The notes beneath the pieces are model-generated. The model ran no database searches and was not told where the DNA came from. It saw nothing but the letters and a program-made list of their open reading frames with translations. Shown here piece after piece: positions 55,840 through 64,000 of a DNA stretch of 64,000 nt. The translations under genes were made by a program, and so were the position numbers. Positions within the stretch are counted from its first letter, which is position 1, and the number at the start of each line of letters is the position of its first letter. Origin of the DNA: Isoetes taiwanensis (lineage: Eukaryota; Streptophyta; Lycopodiopsida; Isoetales; Isoetaceae); contig JAJEKV010000030.1 of assembly GCA_021234155.1 (NCBI GenBank), positions 8,055,890-8,119,889 on the forward strand, given 5' to 3'.

Positions 55840-56988
55840 TTACCAGCCCATGCCGACAGCTTCCTTTGCCATTCTGAGTTTCTTCCTTTGCCATTCTGAG
55901 TTTTCCATTGCTTGATGCGACAACCTATTCGGACTTTGTGCTTTAACCCTGTTACAGAAATTTATAGCATGAAAAAGCCCTTCTAACTCAAGCGGGAACA
56001 TACCTGCCTCTGCTAGAGTTATGGCATACGGAGTCTGTGATCTTATCCCAAGTTCCTCCTTTAGATACATCTTCTGGACCCCCTCTATTTGTTTCCACAT
56101 TCTTGAAGAGATTTCTGGCCCCCAAATTGGAGCACCATACAGCACAACTGTCTGAACCAGAGTTTTGAATAGCATCTTCTTCAGGTTCCAGTCAGTGAGG
56201 GAGGCTTTTCTACACTTCGCCATCATGCTAAATAACGCTGCCTTACCGCCTGAGACTCGCCTATTTATGCAGTTCTTCCAGCTGTAATTGGATGCAATGT
56301 CAAGTCCTAGATATTTATATGAGTCAACTGTTTCTAAAATCTGCCCCTTATATGTGAAAACAGGCCGCTCCCTTGTCCCGAAAACCATGACCTTGGATTT
56401 CGAGAGGTTTACACTCATCTTTTTTGCTTCGCAGAACTGCTCCAACTTCTGTAAGTGATCTTGCAAGGTTGCCTTCTTACTAGCAAGAAGGACTACATCG
56501 TCTGCGTATAGGAGAAGCTGCACTATGTATGTGCCTAATTTTGTTCCTGCTAAAGATCCGGCTCGAAGCCAATCATCTAACTCATCTATAAAAACTCCGA
56601 ACAGAGTCGGGGAAAGGGGACACCCTTGCCGAACCCCTATAGTGCTTTTGATTTCTGTGTCTAAGTCCCATGCTACCTTAATCAATACTTCACTGTATAA
56701 CTGGGATACTGCACTCCTTAGCTCCATAGGGACACCTATCTGAATTAATCTGTCACTGAGTTCCTTGCGTGAGATCGTATCGAATGCCTTTGTGAAGTCT
56801 ATAAAAGCCATGTACAGGGATGCATTTGGAGCTTTGGCTTTCTCTATCAACGCTCTGAGCGTTAGCACATGGTCCAATGTATTATGTTTTACGCCTAAAA
56901 CACCTTGGTAATGTGAGCGAATATTCTTTTGCTTCGCCCATGAGCTCAATTTTGTTTCTAACAAGCTGCCCAAGATTTTTGAGAACAC
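55840..56988 (-). pseudogene. LINE-C reverse transcriptase core
   Basis: 382 open codons with motif A AFIDFTKAFDTISRKEL, RQGCPLSPTLFGVFIDEL, catalytic LLYADDVVLLAS, LSKSKVMVFG and VDSYKYLGLDI. The upstream part (56989-57174, WRANRVHPIHKGGDQ) is separated by a stop and a short loss. The downstream Cys/His region is out of register after 55840. Confidence 0.93.
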
Positions 56989-57550
56989 TTATTTGCGCCG
57001 ATTAAAATAGTTACGTAGTTGCCCCGCAACTTTTTGGTCTCCTCCTTTATGGATCGGGTGGACCCTATTTGCTCTCCAACTTCTTGGTAGCCCTTGAATT
57101 AAGCTATTATTGAGCAGATCTGTTAGGGTAGCTAATGTATTTTCTCCACTCCATTTAAGAAGCTCCATACACAAGCCATCGCATCCCGGTGCCTTATTAT
57201 TTGATGCTTTGGATAAGCATTCTTTAACTACCTTTCTGATAAAAAGGGGGAGATGTTGTGGCTAGATTTGGCATGCTTTCGGCGCCATCTATCTCATATA
57301 TAGCCCGACATGTTTTAAATGTTGACTTCGGTATCTAGAGCGGTTTGTGTATGGCTGTCATCTGCGATCTACTCCGAAACTTTTGGGAGATTTCAGAAGT
57401 TGTTACGATAGGTCTGATTGCCTTTGAGCAAAGTAAGCGTTTTTTTGTTCCTAATGAACCGCTTGTACCATTTAGGCTTGCATATACAATTTTGTGGCAA
57501 TCTTTTTCTAGCATCATCGACATTCAGAATCCCACCACGAATTGCAAGGC

Positions 57551-58079
57551 TTACGTTATGAATTTCTTTGTGAGCCCAAATGCCTTTTTCCTGCTGCAAA
57601 TAGGAGCCCTTGAAAGTTTCTTGCATCGGTCTCCAAATCCCCGACCATGTAGCAGCGTGACCACAAGCTCTTCTATGTTTTTCTCATATGCTTCATGATG
57701 CTTATAGCTGATTTTTAAACGAGGATGAAAGCTGGCTGCAGAGATCTCTAGTTTGGCATAAGCTTTGAGTGTTATATGCAAGGGGGCATGATCTGACTCA
57801 TGTAGCTGTTCTCCCACATGGAAATCAGAAATAAGGTCTTTGGCTTCTTGCCAAAAGATAGTCAATGGTGCTGCCTCCAGCGTGATTCCTATAAGTCAGA
57901 CTTCTGGATTTTGGAAAAGCTTTTATTCCATTGATTATTTTCAGTTGGCAGGTGGTGCTTAGTTCAAGCAGCTTGTGACCCATTTCATTGGATATTATAT
58001 CCTCTGAAAATCTGTCATATGCAGGGTCTTCGTGCTCATCAAGGCATACATTTGCTAAATCCTCAAATATGAATGCCAC
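57551..58079 (-). pseudogene. LINE-C apurinic-type endonuclease, C-terminal part
   Basis: Two frames joined by a shift at about 57830-57870: one with CQLKIINGIKAFPKSRSLTY and GGSTIDYLLA, the other with HESDHAPL, the SDH motif of exonuclease-endonuclease-phosphatase enzymes. The N-terminal catalytic residues are missing. The enzyme would nick target DNA for priming. Confidence 0.82.
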
Positions 58080-58251
58080 ATTTTATATATGACGACACTT
58101 GTGACTCCAGAGAAAAAAATGCAACATATAAAATATAAGTTGTTTTTACATTGGAAGATGGATGTTGTTGTATAGTTCGGTCATAGAGCACCGTTATTGC
58201 TTTGTGAGAAACAGATGCACATTATCAACATTATTTAATACAAGAAATTTA

Positions 58252-58275
58252 TCGCGGCGGCCAAGGCCGCCGCGA
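58252..58275. repeat. GC-rich palindrome, CACTA-like end
   Basis: TCGCGGCGGCC-AA-GGCCGCCGCGA, an 11-bp perfect stem in AT-rich surroundings, preceded by TACAAGAAATTTA. CACTACAAGAAA-TTT followed by a CGCGGCGG palindrome is a common form of CACTA-derived MITE ends. Here the CAC is lost and no partner end is seen. Confidence 0.5.
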
Positions 58276-58694
58276 ACATTTCTCTTCCCCGACCCACTCC
58301 TGTGAAGACAGATTTGTATATCTTTGGAATGGTGCAAAAGATGTTCTTGGATTTAATACTGAAGAATTTGTGTGGGAAGGTTGAGGACATAGGTTTTGTT
58401 CCAGGATCATCTCCTCAAATAGGGGATTGTAGTTGATGAGACATTTTCCACCTCATATATGCCTCCCCACAACGCAAAAACCCCGTTTTCCCTTTTACAT
58501 TTGCTCATGGTCCTTGGTTCAAGTGCGAAGCATTTTGGTAATAGGGGTCTAGTTATATATTTGCAAGTATCCCACCATGGTTGCTCATTCAACATATTAG
58601 CTTGGCATTCTTACCCCCTCAACTTTTGTCTTAAAGTAACATCTTAATAATCAAGAGAGTCATAGACCAATTGAATATGGATAGCATACATGCT

Positions 58695-58770
<76 letters not shown>

Positions 58771-58990
58771 AATCTTGATGACATGGAAATTACACGTGGA
58801 TAGGCTAGAATTGCAAGAAAGGCTGTAGGCCCGGTAGGGCTCGTGTGCTAAAAAAAAGATGTGGTTCAACTTTGCCATGGCACAATACACTCCAAATAGT
58901 CGAAATGATTTATATAGTCGTTTAAAGATCTTAAACGTCTAACTTATCAATTAATGTACCACAAAATAGCAAGGCTAAGGCAGTGTAATG
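58276..58990 (+). other. Intergenic with 69-nt poly(A) and dispersed repeat
   Basis: A pure A run at 58699-58767 may be the tail of a recent retroposon (no TSD found) or a mononucleotide repeat. 58795-58855 matches 36389-36450. No gene. Confidence 0.5.
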
Positions 58991-59067
58991 TCAGCACCCC
59001 ATTACATTGCGGCCATCTTGAGCACCCCAAATAGCCGAGATTCAATATCATTCCCCCAAATGCCTAA
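58991..59067 (+). repeat. 77-bp direct repeat, left copy
   Basis: CAGCACCCCATTACATTGC, then CCATCTTGAGCACCCCAAAT and AAATGCCTAA. Repeated at 59270-59346. A MITE lies exactly between the two. Confidence 0.85.
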
Positions 59068-59264
59068 GGGTGCTTTCCCATGAGATTCGTGACCTGAAGA
59101 TCTAGATCCAGGTCAAAAACCTGAGCGTCCAGAAATGCTTGGTGATTACTTTTGATTCAGGTCGAAAACCTGAGTCTTTGAGGTCGAGGCGCCCATGGGA
59201 AACTGCATGCCTTGATCTCGGCCTCAAGAAAACCTTGAGATCAGAGGCCCATGGGAAAGCACCC
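59068..59264. mobile_element. 197-bp MITE (PIF/Harbinger-like)
   Basis: Terminal inverted repeats GGGTGCTTTCCCATG / CATGGGAAAGCACCC and flanking TAA (59065-59067, 59265-59267) as a 3-bp target duplication fit Tourist-type MITEs. The interior has further inverted words (GAGATCA, CAGGTC, ACCTGA). No coding capacity. Confidence 0.8.
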
Positions 59265-59269
59265 TAAGC

Positions 59270-59346
59270 CAGCACCCCATTACATTGCCGCCATCTTGAG
59301 CACCCCAAATAGCCGAGATTCAATATCGTTCCACAAATGCCTAAGC
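59270..59346 (+). repeat. 77-bp direct repeat, right copy
   Basis: Few differences from 58991-59067. Removing the MITE and one TAA leaves two tandem copies, so a tandem duplication came first and the MITE landed at its junction. Confidence 0.85.
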
Positions 59347-61128
59347 TGTCTGTAATTCATAAATAAAACATGGGATAGAAGGGTTTACGCACTTAAGCAA
59401 ATTGCGAACAGTTTAAATGCAAGTCAATCTTGAGTATGAAAGACTACATATTCTTCGTTATCCACACAGGAAAGACTTCCATCACCAATTGTATTACATA
59501 CTCTATAGCGTGCAGAAGTAGAAAAGTGGAGGTCATTAGACCATTTCCCGGGCATCCCCAAAGCAGGGCAATCCTCCGTGGTATCAGAAGTACTAAGGGG
59601 CTGTTCTTCCGCAGGGCACTTACGAATTCTTCACCTAAATCGGAAATGGATCTCTTAAGAGAACCGACGTCGGAAATTTCCTTTTTGGACCTGCGAAGGC
59701 CCATGCCCACGTTCTGGCCGTGAATTCGACTTTGACCATCTACAAATCAGCTTGTATAACCTAATAAAGCCTAGAAAGCCTTGAATCAGCCTACAAATCC
59801 TTGAACTTCTGCAAACTAGCTGCAGATCGGTTGTACGACATCCAGAATAGGCTCCAAATTTGTTTAAAAAATCTATTGAAAATCCCCTGTTTGAAATATC
59901 TACTGAAAATTCCCCTGTTTGAAAGCATCAGACTTGAGCCCCCTTTTTTCCGTCTGGATTAACCACTGCTAAGAACTGATTCGATGGGAAAACTTCCATT
60001 GAAGTCCGGTTCTAACAGCATCAGAATCATCTTGCTGCCTCTAAACCCCCGGATTGATGTGAAAATGAAAAAGAAGCAAGTTTTATAAAAAATTTCAAAA
60101 GGACAGTGGGCAATTGTTGCAAAAATAGTGCAGCAACAACGTTTTCTGAGTTGCAGATGAAGCCATATATACGACTAAAAAATCTCGAAAAACATTGCAA
60201 TAGCGCCTCAATCTGCTAGACTTTTTGCCTTTTCTGAATGGCCTCAATGATAAAGAATTTGCGCATCGACATTGGGATTGATGAGTAACGAAGGAAGGGC
60301 GAGGGGGAATGCCATTTCGCTAAAATTGACGAAATCTGCACAACCCATGAACCCATAAAGCGCTACTCGCTTCTTAAAATCTGATAAGTTACCCTCGCCC
60401 TTCCTCTTTTATCTTTCAATGAATACTGCAAAAGCTTTGGCCGGATTCAGCCAGATTACTGTAAATCATCTGTGGAGTAAGAGCTCCAACTGCATGAATC
60501 CAAATAAACAAATTGCATAAAAGGATCGACTGGCTGACCCTTTATGAGCTCCTGGGCGATTCATCGAAGCTACTTCAGGCTCCATTTTTGCAAAATACAC
60601 AGGGATGCTAGCAAGGAAATAAGAGCTTACACCAAATGCAGAATCACCAATATCGCAGATATCCAAGGCTCCTCGCGCTTGCTCCCATCAAGCGGCTGCT
60701 TCTAATCTCTCCTTCGGCTACTACTACCCTAATTCATGTCGTCTAGAGTTTCGACGGACTCCAGTGAGCCACTCTCCTGCTCTCAGCCGCAGACTTTGCT
60801 TGAAAGAAAAGCAACATTTTCGCCTGACCAGTTAGTTCTGGCAGCCAAGAACGCCATGGCCGATTGCTAGACTGAACACTCCGCGTTGAGCATTCTTACC
60901 AGAAGCAGAAGAAGGTATGGCGGCGGACTTCAACAAAATATCATATTCGTTTGATTGAGGACGGGGAGAAAATATAAATTTTAATTTAGGCGGACGGAAA
61001 AAAGGGAACTGCTTTATCTACTTACTTAAAATGTTTCTTGGGGTGGGTGTCCTCTTTTTTCCGGCCGTCGGTAACGCCGGTAACACTCCTTTTTCCGGCT
61101 AAAAGCGTGATTTTGGCACCGGAAATTT
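59347..61128. other. Intergenic, nothing recognised
   Basis: Only short ORFs (88 codons at 59444-59710 reverse, unrecognised). No repeats or RNA genes that I can support. Confidence 0.4.
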
Positions 61129-62251
61129 TTGTGGGCGGTCCCTTTTTTTACGAGGCGTTTTTTTCGTAAGGCGTTTCTTTTTACCTTTAAGCATAATTAT
61201 GCGTTATGTCTATGCCTGGCTAATCCGGAGAATTCCTCTCCTCCGCTTCCCACATTTTCAAAATGCGGAAACAAGGCGACAGATCTTTATCCAGCAACAG
61301 CTCCAGGCGCCCAGATAGTAAGCTTGCTTCAGGTGATTTTTTCTGATTTGAAGCTTTAGTTTCATTTACTTCTGATAATGAAGATGCTTTTTTTTTTTCG
61401 TTTCCCTGATTTTCTTTCGTCATTATCTCTTTATGCTTGATTTGATTATCCTAAACACTGAATAAAATTCTTGATCGAGCTGGTTAGTAGTTCTGGGCTT
61501 TTTCTTCAGTACCATTTCTGGCAAAGAAAAAAATTCCATCGAGCACTTTGTTTTATCGTTTTATTTATTTTCTGTTTTAGGATACATTATAAGTATATGC
61601 CGGCTAATTATCCGGCCTCCCTTCACCTTCCATCGTTTCTTCAAAGGCTCAAAAGTTCTGGAAGCATGCATCAGGTTCATTCGGAAACGAGTATTAAAAA
61701 TGGATTGACCAGCCTTGGCTTCCTCCATTTTTCCTCAGACCTTTAGGGCTTCAATTGGAGGCGATTGTTGGTGCAGCTAACATTCTTGCCACGGAATTTA
61801 AAGAGCAGCCAACGACTTTGTAAGCAGCATTACATTTTTAAATCATTTTGATGGTTCCGTTTCGCTGCCTCTACAGCAGAGGTTTGTATTCGTTAGAATG
61901 TGCCTGTGCAACTCTTTGGATTTGATAAAATGGGCTTTGTAGATCTGAAGTTGCTTTTTTACCACAGGGCAAATGCCTCCACATGTGGTTTGAGCTGATT
62001 CTAAAGTCGAAGCAAAGCATCACATTCCAAAGTTCATTTTTGTATGGAGATGCTCATGCATCAGATGGTTTGCTTCTCTTTAAAATTATTGTAAAATCTC
62101 ATGGTTTTGCGATCAATATATATGATTCCTTATTAGACTTTCTGTTCCAGGCCACCAATATTTTTGTCAATCAAGGCAGAGTGCAGAATTCATTTAAGTA
62201 TGTATTTTCTATTTAACACGGTTGCAAGGAAATGTCAGTAGAAGGAGAAAC

Positions 62252-62367
62252 TGCTCTTTTATCTGCTTGGGTTCTTGAGAGTCATTATGATGGAGAATCT
62301 CTTTAAACAGGTGCTCTTTTATCTGCTTGGGTTCTTGAGAGTCATTATGATGGAGAATCTCTTTAAA
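62252..62367 (+). repeat. 60-bp tandem duplication
   Basis: TGCTCTTTTATCTGCTTGGG through GATGGAGAATCTCTTTAAA occurs twice in a row with period 60 and no internal differences. An exact recent duplication (or an assembly artefact) in a possible exon. Confidence 0.9.
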
Positions 62368-62662
62368 TGGTATTGCTTGTGAGAAATTTGTTGCTAAGAG
62401 AAGCTTTGAGATATTGCCCTTAGACCGACAAAGACTTGGTCATTCTTTTTCTGAGACGAATTGTTGGGTGGCGGCTGAAAAGGATCAAGGTAAATTAAGA
62501 TCTATATTTTGCAAATGCAAGTGAACCTTTTTTAACATGTAGACAGATGTATGATTTGTTACCATTACACCTTCTTGCTAGACTTAGACTGCTCTTCTTT
62601 GTGTCTAGAACCAAAGACACCTTCTGTTGCTTAAAAGCTGTACATTTTTTATGCTGTCCTTT

Positions 62663-62770
62663 TAACACTGGTATTCTGGAAGGATTTTTATGTGAATGCC
62701 CCATAGGGCAAACGGATGTGTCAGCATTTTCTTTTAAAACTGGTATTCTGGAAGGATTTTTATGTAAATG
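62663..62770 (+). repeat. Partial tandem duplication, about 78-bp period
   Basis: ACTGGTATTCTGGAAGGATT followed by TTTATGT-AATGCC occurs twice (about 62667 and 62739). A third shorter piece (TTCTGGAAGGAT) follows at about 62773. Confidence 0.75.
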
Positions 62771-64000
62771 CCTTCTGGAAGGATAATCATGGTCAAACGT
62801 TTTCAATAGGTCTTTATGATTTTAAATTTAACGTCTTGGCATACCAATGCATCCTTCATGCAATGCTCAAAAAGGAAATGTTCTGCATGCCGCTGCTTCT
62901 TTATCAGATCTAATACTGACGCAGCGTTCTCCTTTTTATCTGGAGCGCTCTCTTAGGTGCATGTTCCAAGACTGGAATTCCTCTCTTCAGCCATATTACA
63001 AGGCCGGGATTCTGCTACATGTCTGCTGCACTTCACAAATCATTGGGCGAGCCACGCTTTGCATATAGCTGCGTGACCAAAGAAGGTATGTGAATGTTCT
63101 TATGCTATAATGGCATCACAGTATCCTGTTAGTCTTCATTTCTGCAAAACTTTAAGCAAATCTTTAAAACCCAGCATTTCATCCCCATCTTTTCTGTTCC
63201 TTTTTTATTTCTGTTCTCTTTTATTTTCTCCTCCCCACCTTGCTCTTTCTTTGATAGAGTTAAATAAAGAGATAATATTTTATCCATGACCTTTTTTGCA
63301 TGTTTAGAAAGGGTCATTGTCTGAAATCTTGCATTCAAGACCTAAAATCTTGAAATATATTGCGTAACTTTTATCATTTTATAAACATTGAGCAAATGAA
63401 TGACATATATGTACTTGGATTTTAGGCCATTAGCAATTTTACATTAGCAGGATCACTCGAAAATGAGTTTTCTTCAGATTTTGAGTTGCAAATTTTACAA
63501 AGTCTAGAATAGCTCAACGATATGCTGCTCTTAGAGCTTTACATAATTAAAATATTTAGCTATTTTCTAATTTCAGTTGTTGCTTAGGTAACTATCGTAA
63601 TGCTGATGCAAATGGACTTATAAAAAAGGCATTGCCTTCATCTGTATATGAGTCCACTGTGAGAAGGATTGATACTTGCATGTTTTGTGGAATTCGCTGC
63701 TATGATTAGGTGCGGTTATGCTCTCTGCTTAATTCGGGATAGGAAATCTGAAAGATATGATTGTTTATGGCACCAAATGAGATGCAGCAAGTATTTTACT
63801 ATTTGTAAAGATGTCATTCTTTGTGCATATTGTTTTGTGCACTTTTATGCAAATTATTGACCTGGCTTACATCTATCTTGCAAGCAACTGGTCAAACATA
63901 ATTTGTTTAGCCAATTACTAAGCTCCTATCTTGAAGCCAATTACTAAGCTCCTAAGTGCCTTACTTGGAGCTCCCTTGTACTTTTGCCCTTTGCCTCTAT

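Larger units (their letters stand above)
55287..58082 (-). mobile_element. LINE-C: 5'-truncated LINE with TAA-type tail
   Basis: Reverse-strand element with endonuclease C-terminus, RT and Cys/His C-terminus. The 3' end is a run of (ATT)n on the + strand (55287-55310), that is a TAA-type trinucleotide tail, as in I-like LINEs rather than L1. The 5' edge is placed where endonuclease similarity stops. It is a family different from LINE-A/B. Confidence 0.88.
61129..64000 (+). other. Possible host-gene region with small duplications, unresolved
   Basis: Short open blocks with exon-like edges on the + strand, for example 61749-61820 (LQLEAIVGAANILATEFKEQ before a GTAAGC donor). I could not build a gene or name a family. 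No ORF exceeds about 100 codons. Two local duplications are described separately. Confidence 0.3.

Overview
The window is repeat-dense DNA from the nuclear genome of a land plant. The evidence is: Ty3/Gypsy LTR retrotransposons primed by initiator-Met tRNA, plant L1-type and other LINEs, MITE-like and hAT/CACTA-like ends, an F-box fragment, exon fragments of a plant CCCH-zinc-finger/RRM gene, spliced-looking host exons and AT-rich intergenic DNA. A non-seed plant (fern, lycophyte or bryophyte) is my guess, but nothing here proves it. No rRNA, tRNA gene or true CRISPR is visible.

Layout. 1-3.4 kb: intergenic DNA with two identical 126-bp repeats, each ending in (TA)n. 3.85-5.5 kb: a reverse-strand, 5'-truncated LINE (LINE-A) with a pentanucleotide tail instead of poly(A). 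5.9-6.1 kb: nested inverted repeats. 6.1-9.0 kb: pol of a decayed Gypsy element running into its own LTR-like DNA. That LTR is split by a second, structurally complete Gypsy element at 9697-22665 (LTRs about 1.49 kb, TSD GGTCC, PBS, polypurine tract, gag, protease, RT, RNase H, integrase, chromodomain), and resumes at 22671-23382.

The centre of interest is the 4.3 kb between the 5' LTR and gag of the inner element. It carries (a) an ORF beginning with a histone H3-like tail (MAKMKQTAR) and ending in a full-length H3 histone-fold domain, colinear with H3 residues 47-135; (b) an intact 508-codon ORF of no family I recognise; and (c) four copies of a 67-nt hairpin, two before the H3-like ORF and two between it and the 508-codon ORF, one with compensatory changes in the stem. 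I know of no described LTR retrotransposon that carries a histone H3 gene. The H3-like ORF and pol contain stops and frameshifts in this copy, so the copy is probably dead, but the family may have living members.

23.4-31 kb: gene fragments (F-box, CCCH/RRM exon in two copies) and two TSD-bounded LINE insertions, one carrying only an ORF1-like gene. 31.3-33.3 kb: a broken gene of a DUF7869-like, transposase-like family. 37.3-40.7 kb: exons of a probable host gene. 41.6-45.2 kb: a long inverted repeat with about 1.2-kb arms, whose right arm was later split by another LINE (LINE-B). 46.4-48.6 kb: a hAT-like non-autonomous element holding an exact 32-bp-period array of palindromes. 49.9-64 kb: LINE fragments (including LINE-C, 55.3-58.1 kb, with a TAA-type tail), a 197-bp MITE, a 69-nt poly(A), short duplications and mostly non-coding DNA. 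Several LINE 3' ends share a stem-loop whose stem sequence changes while its pairing is kept.

All calls come from reading the sequence and the translations by eye. Family names rest on recognised motifs, not searches.
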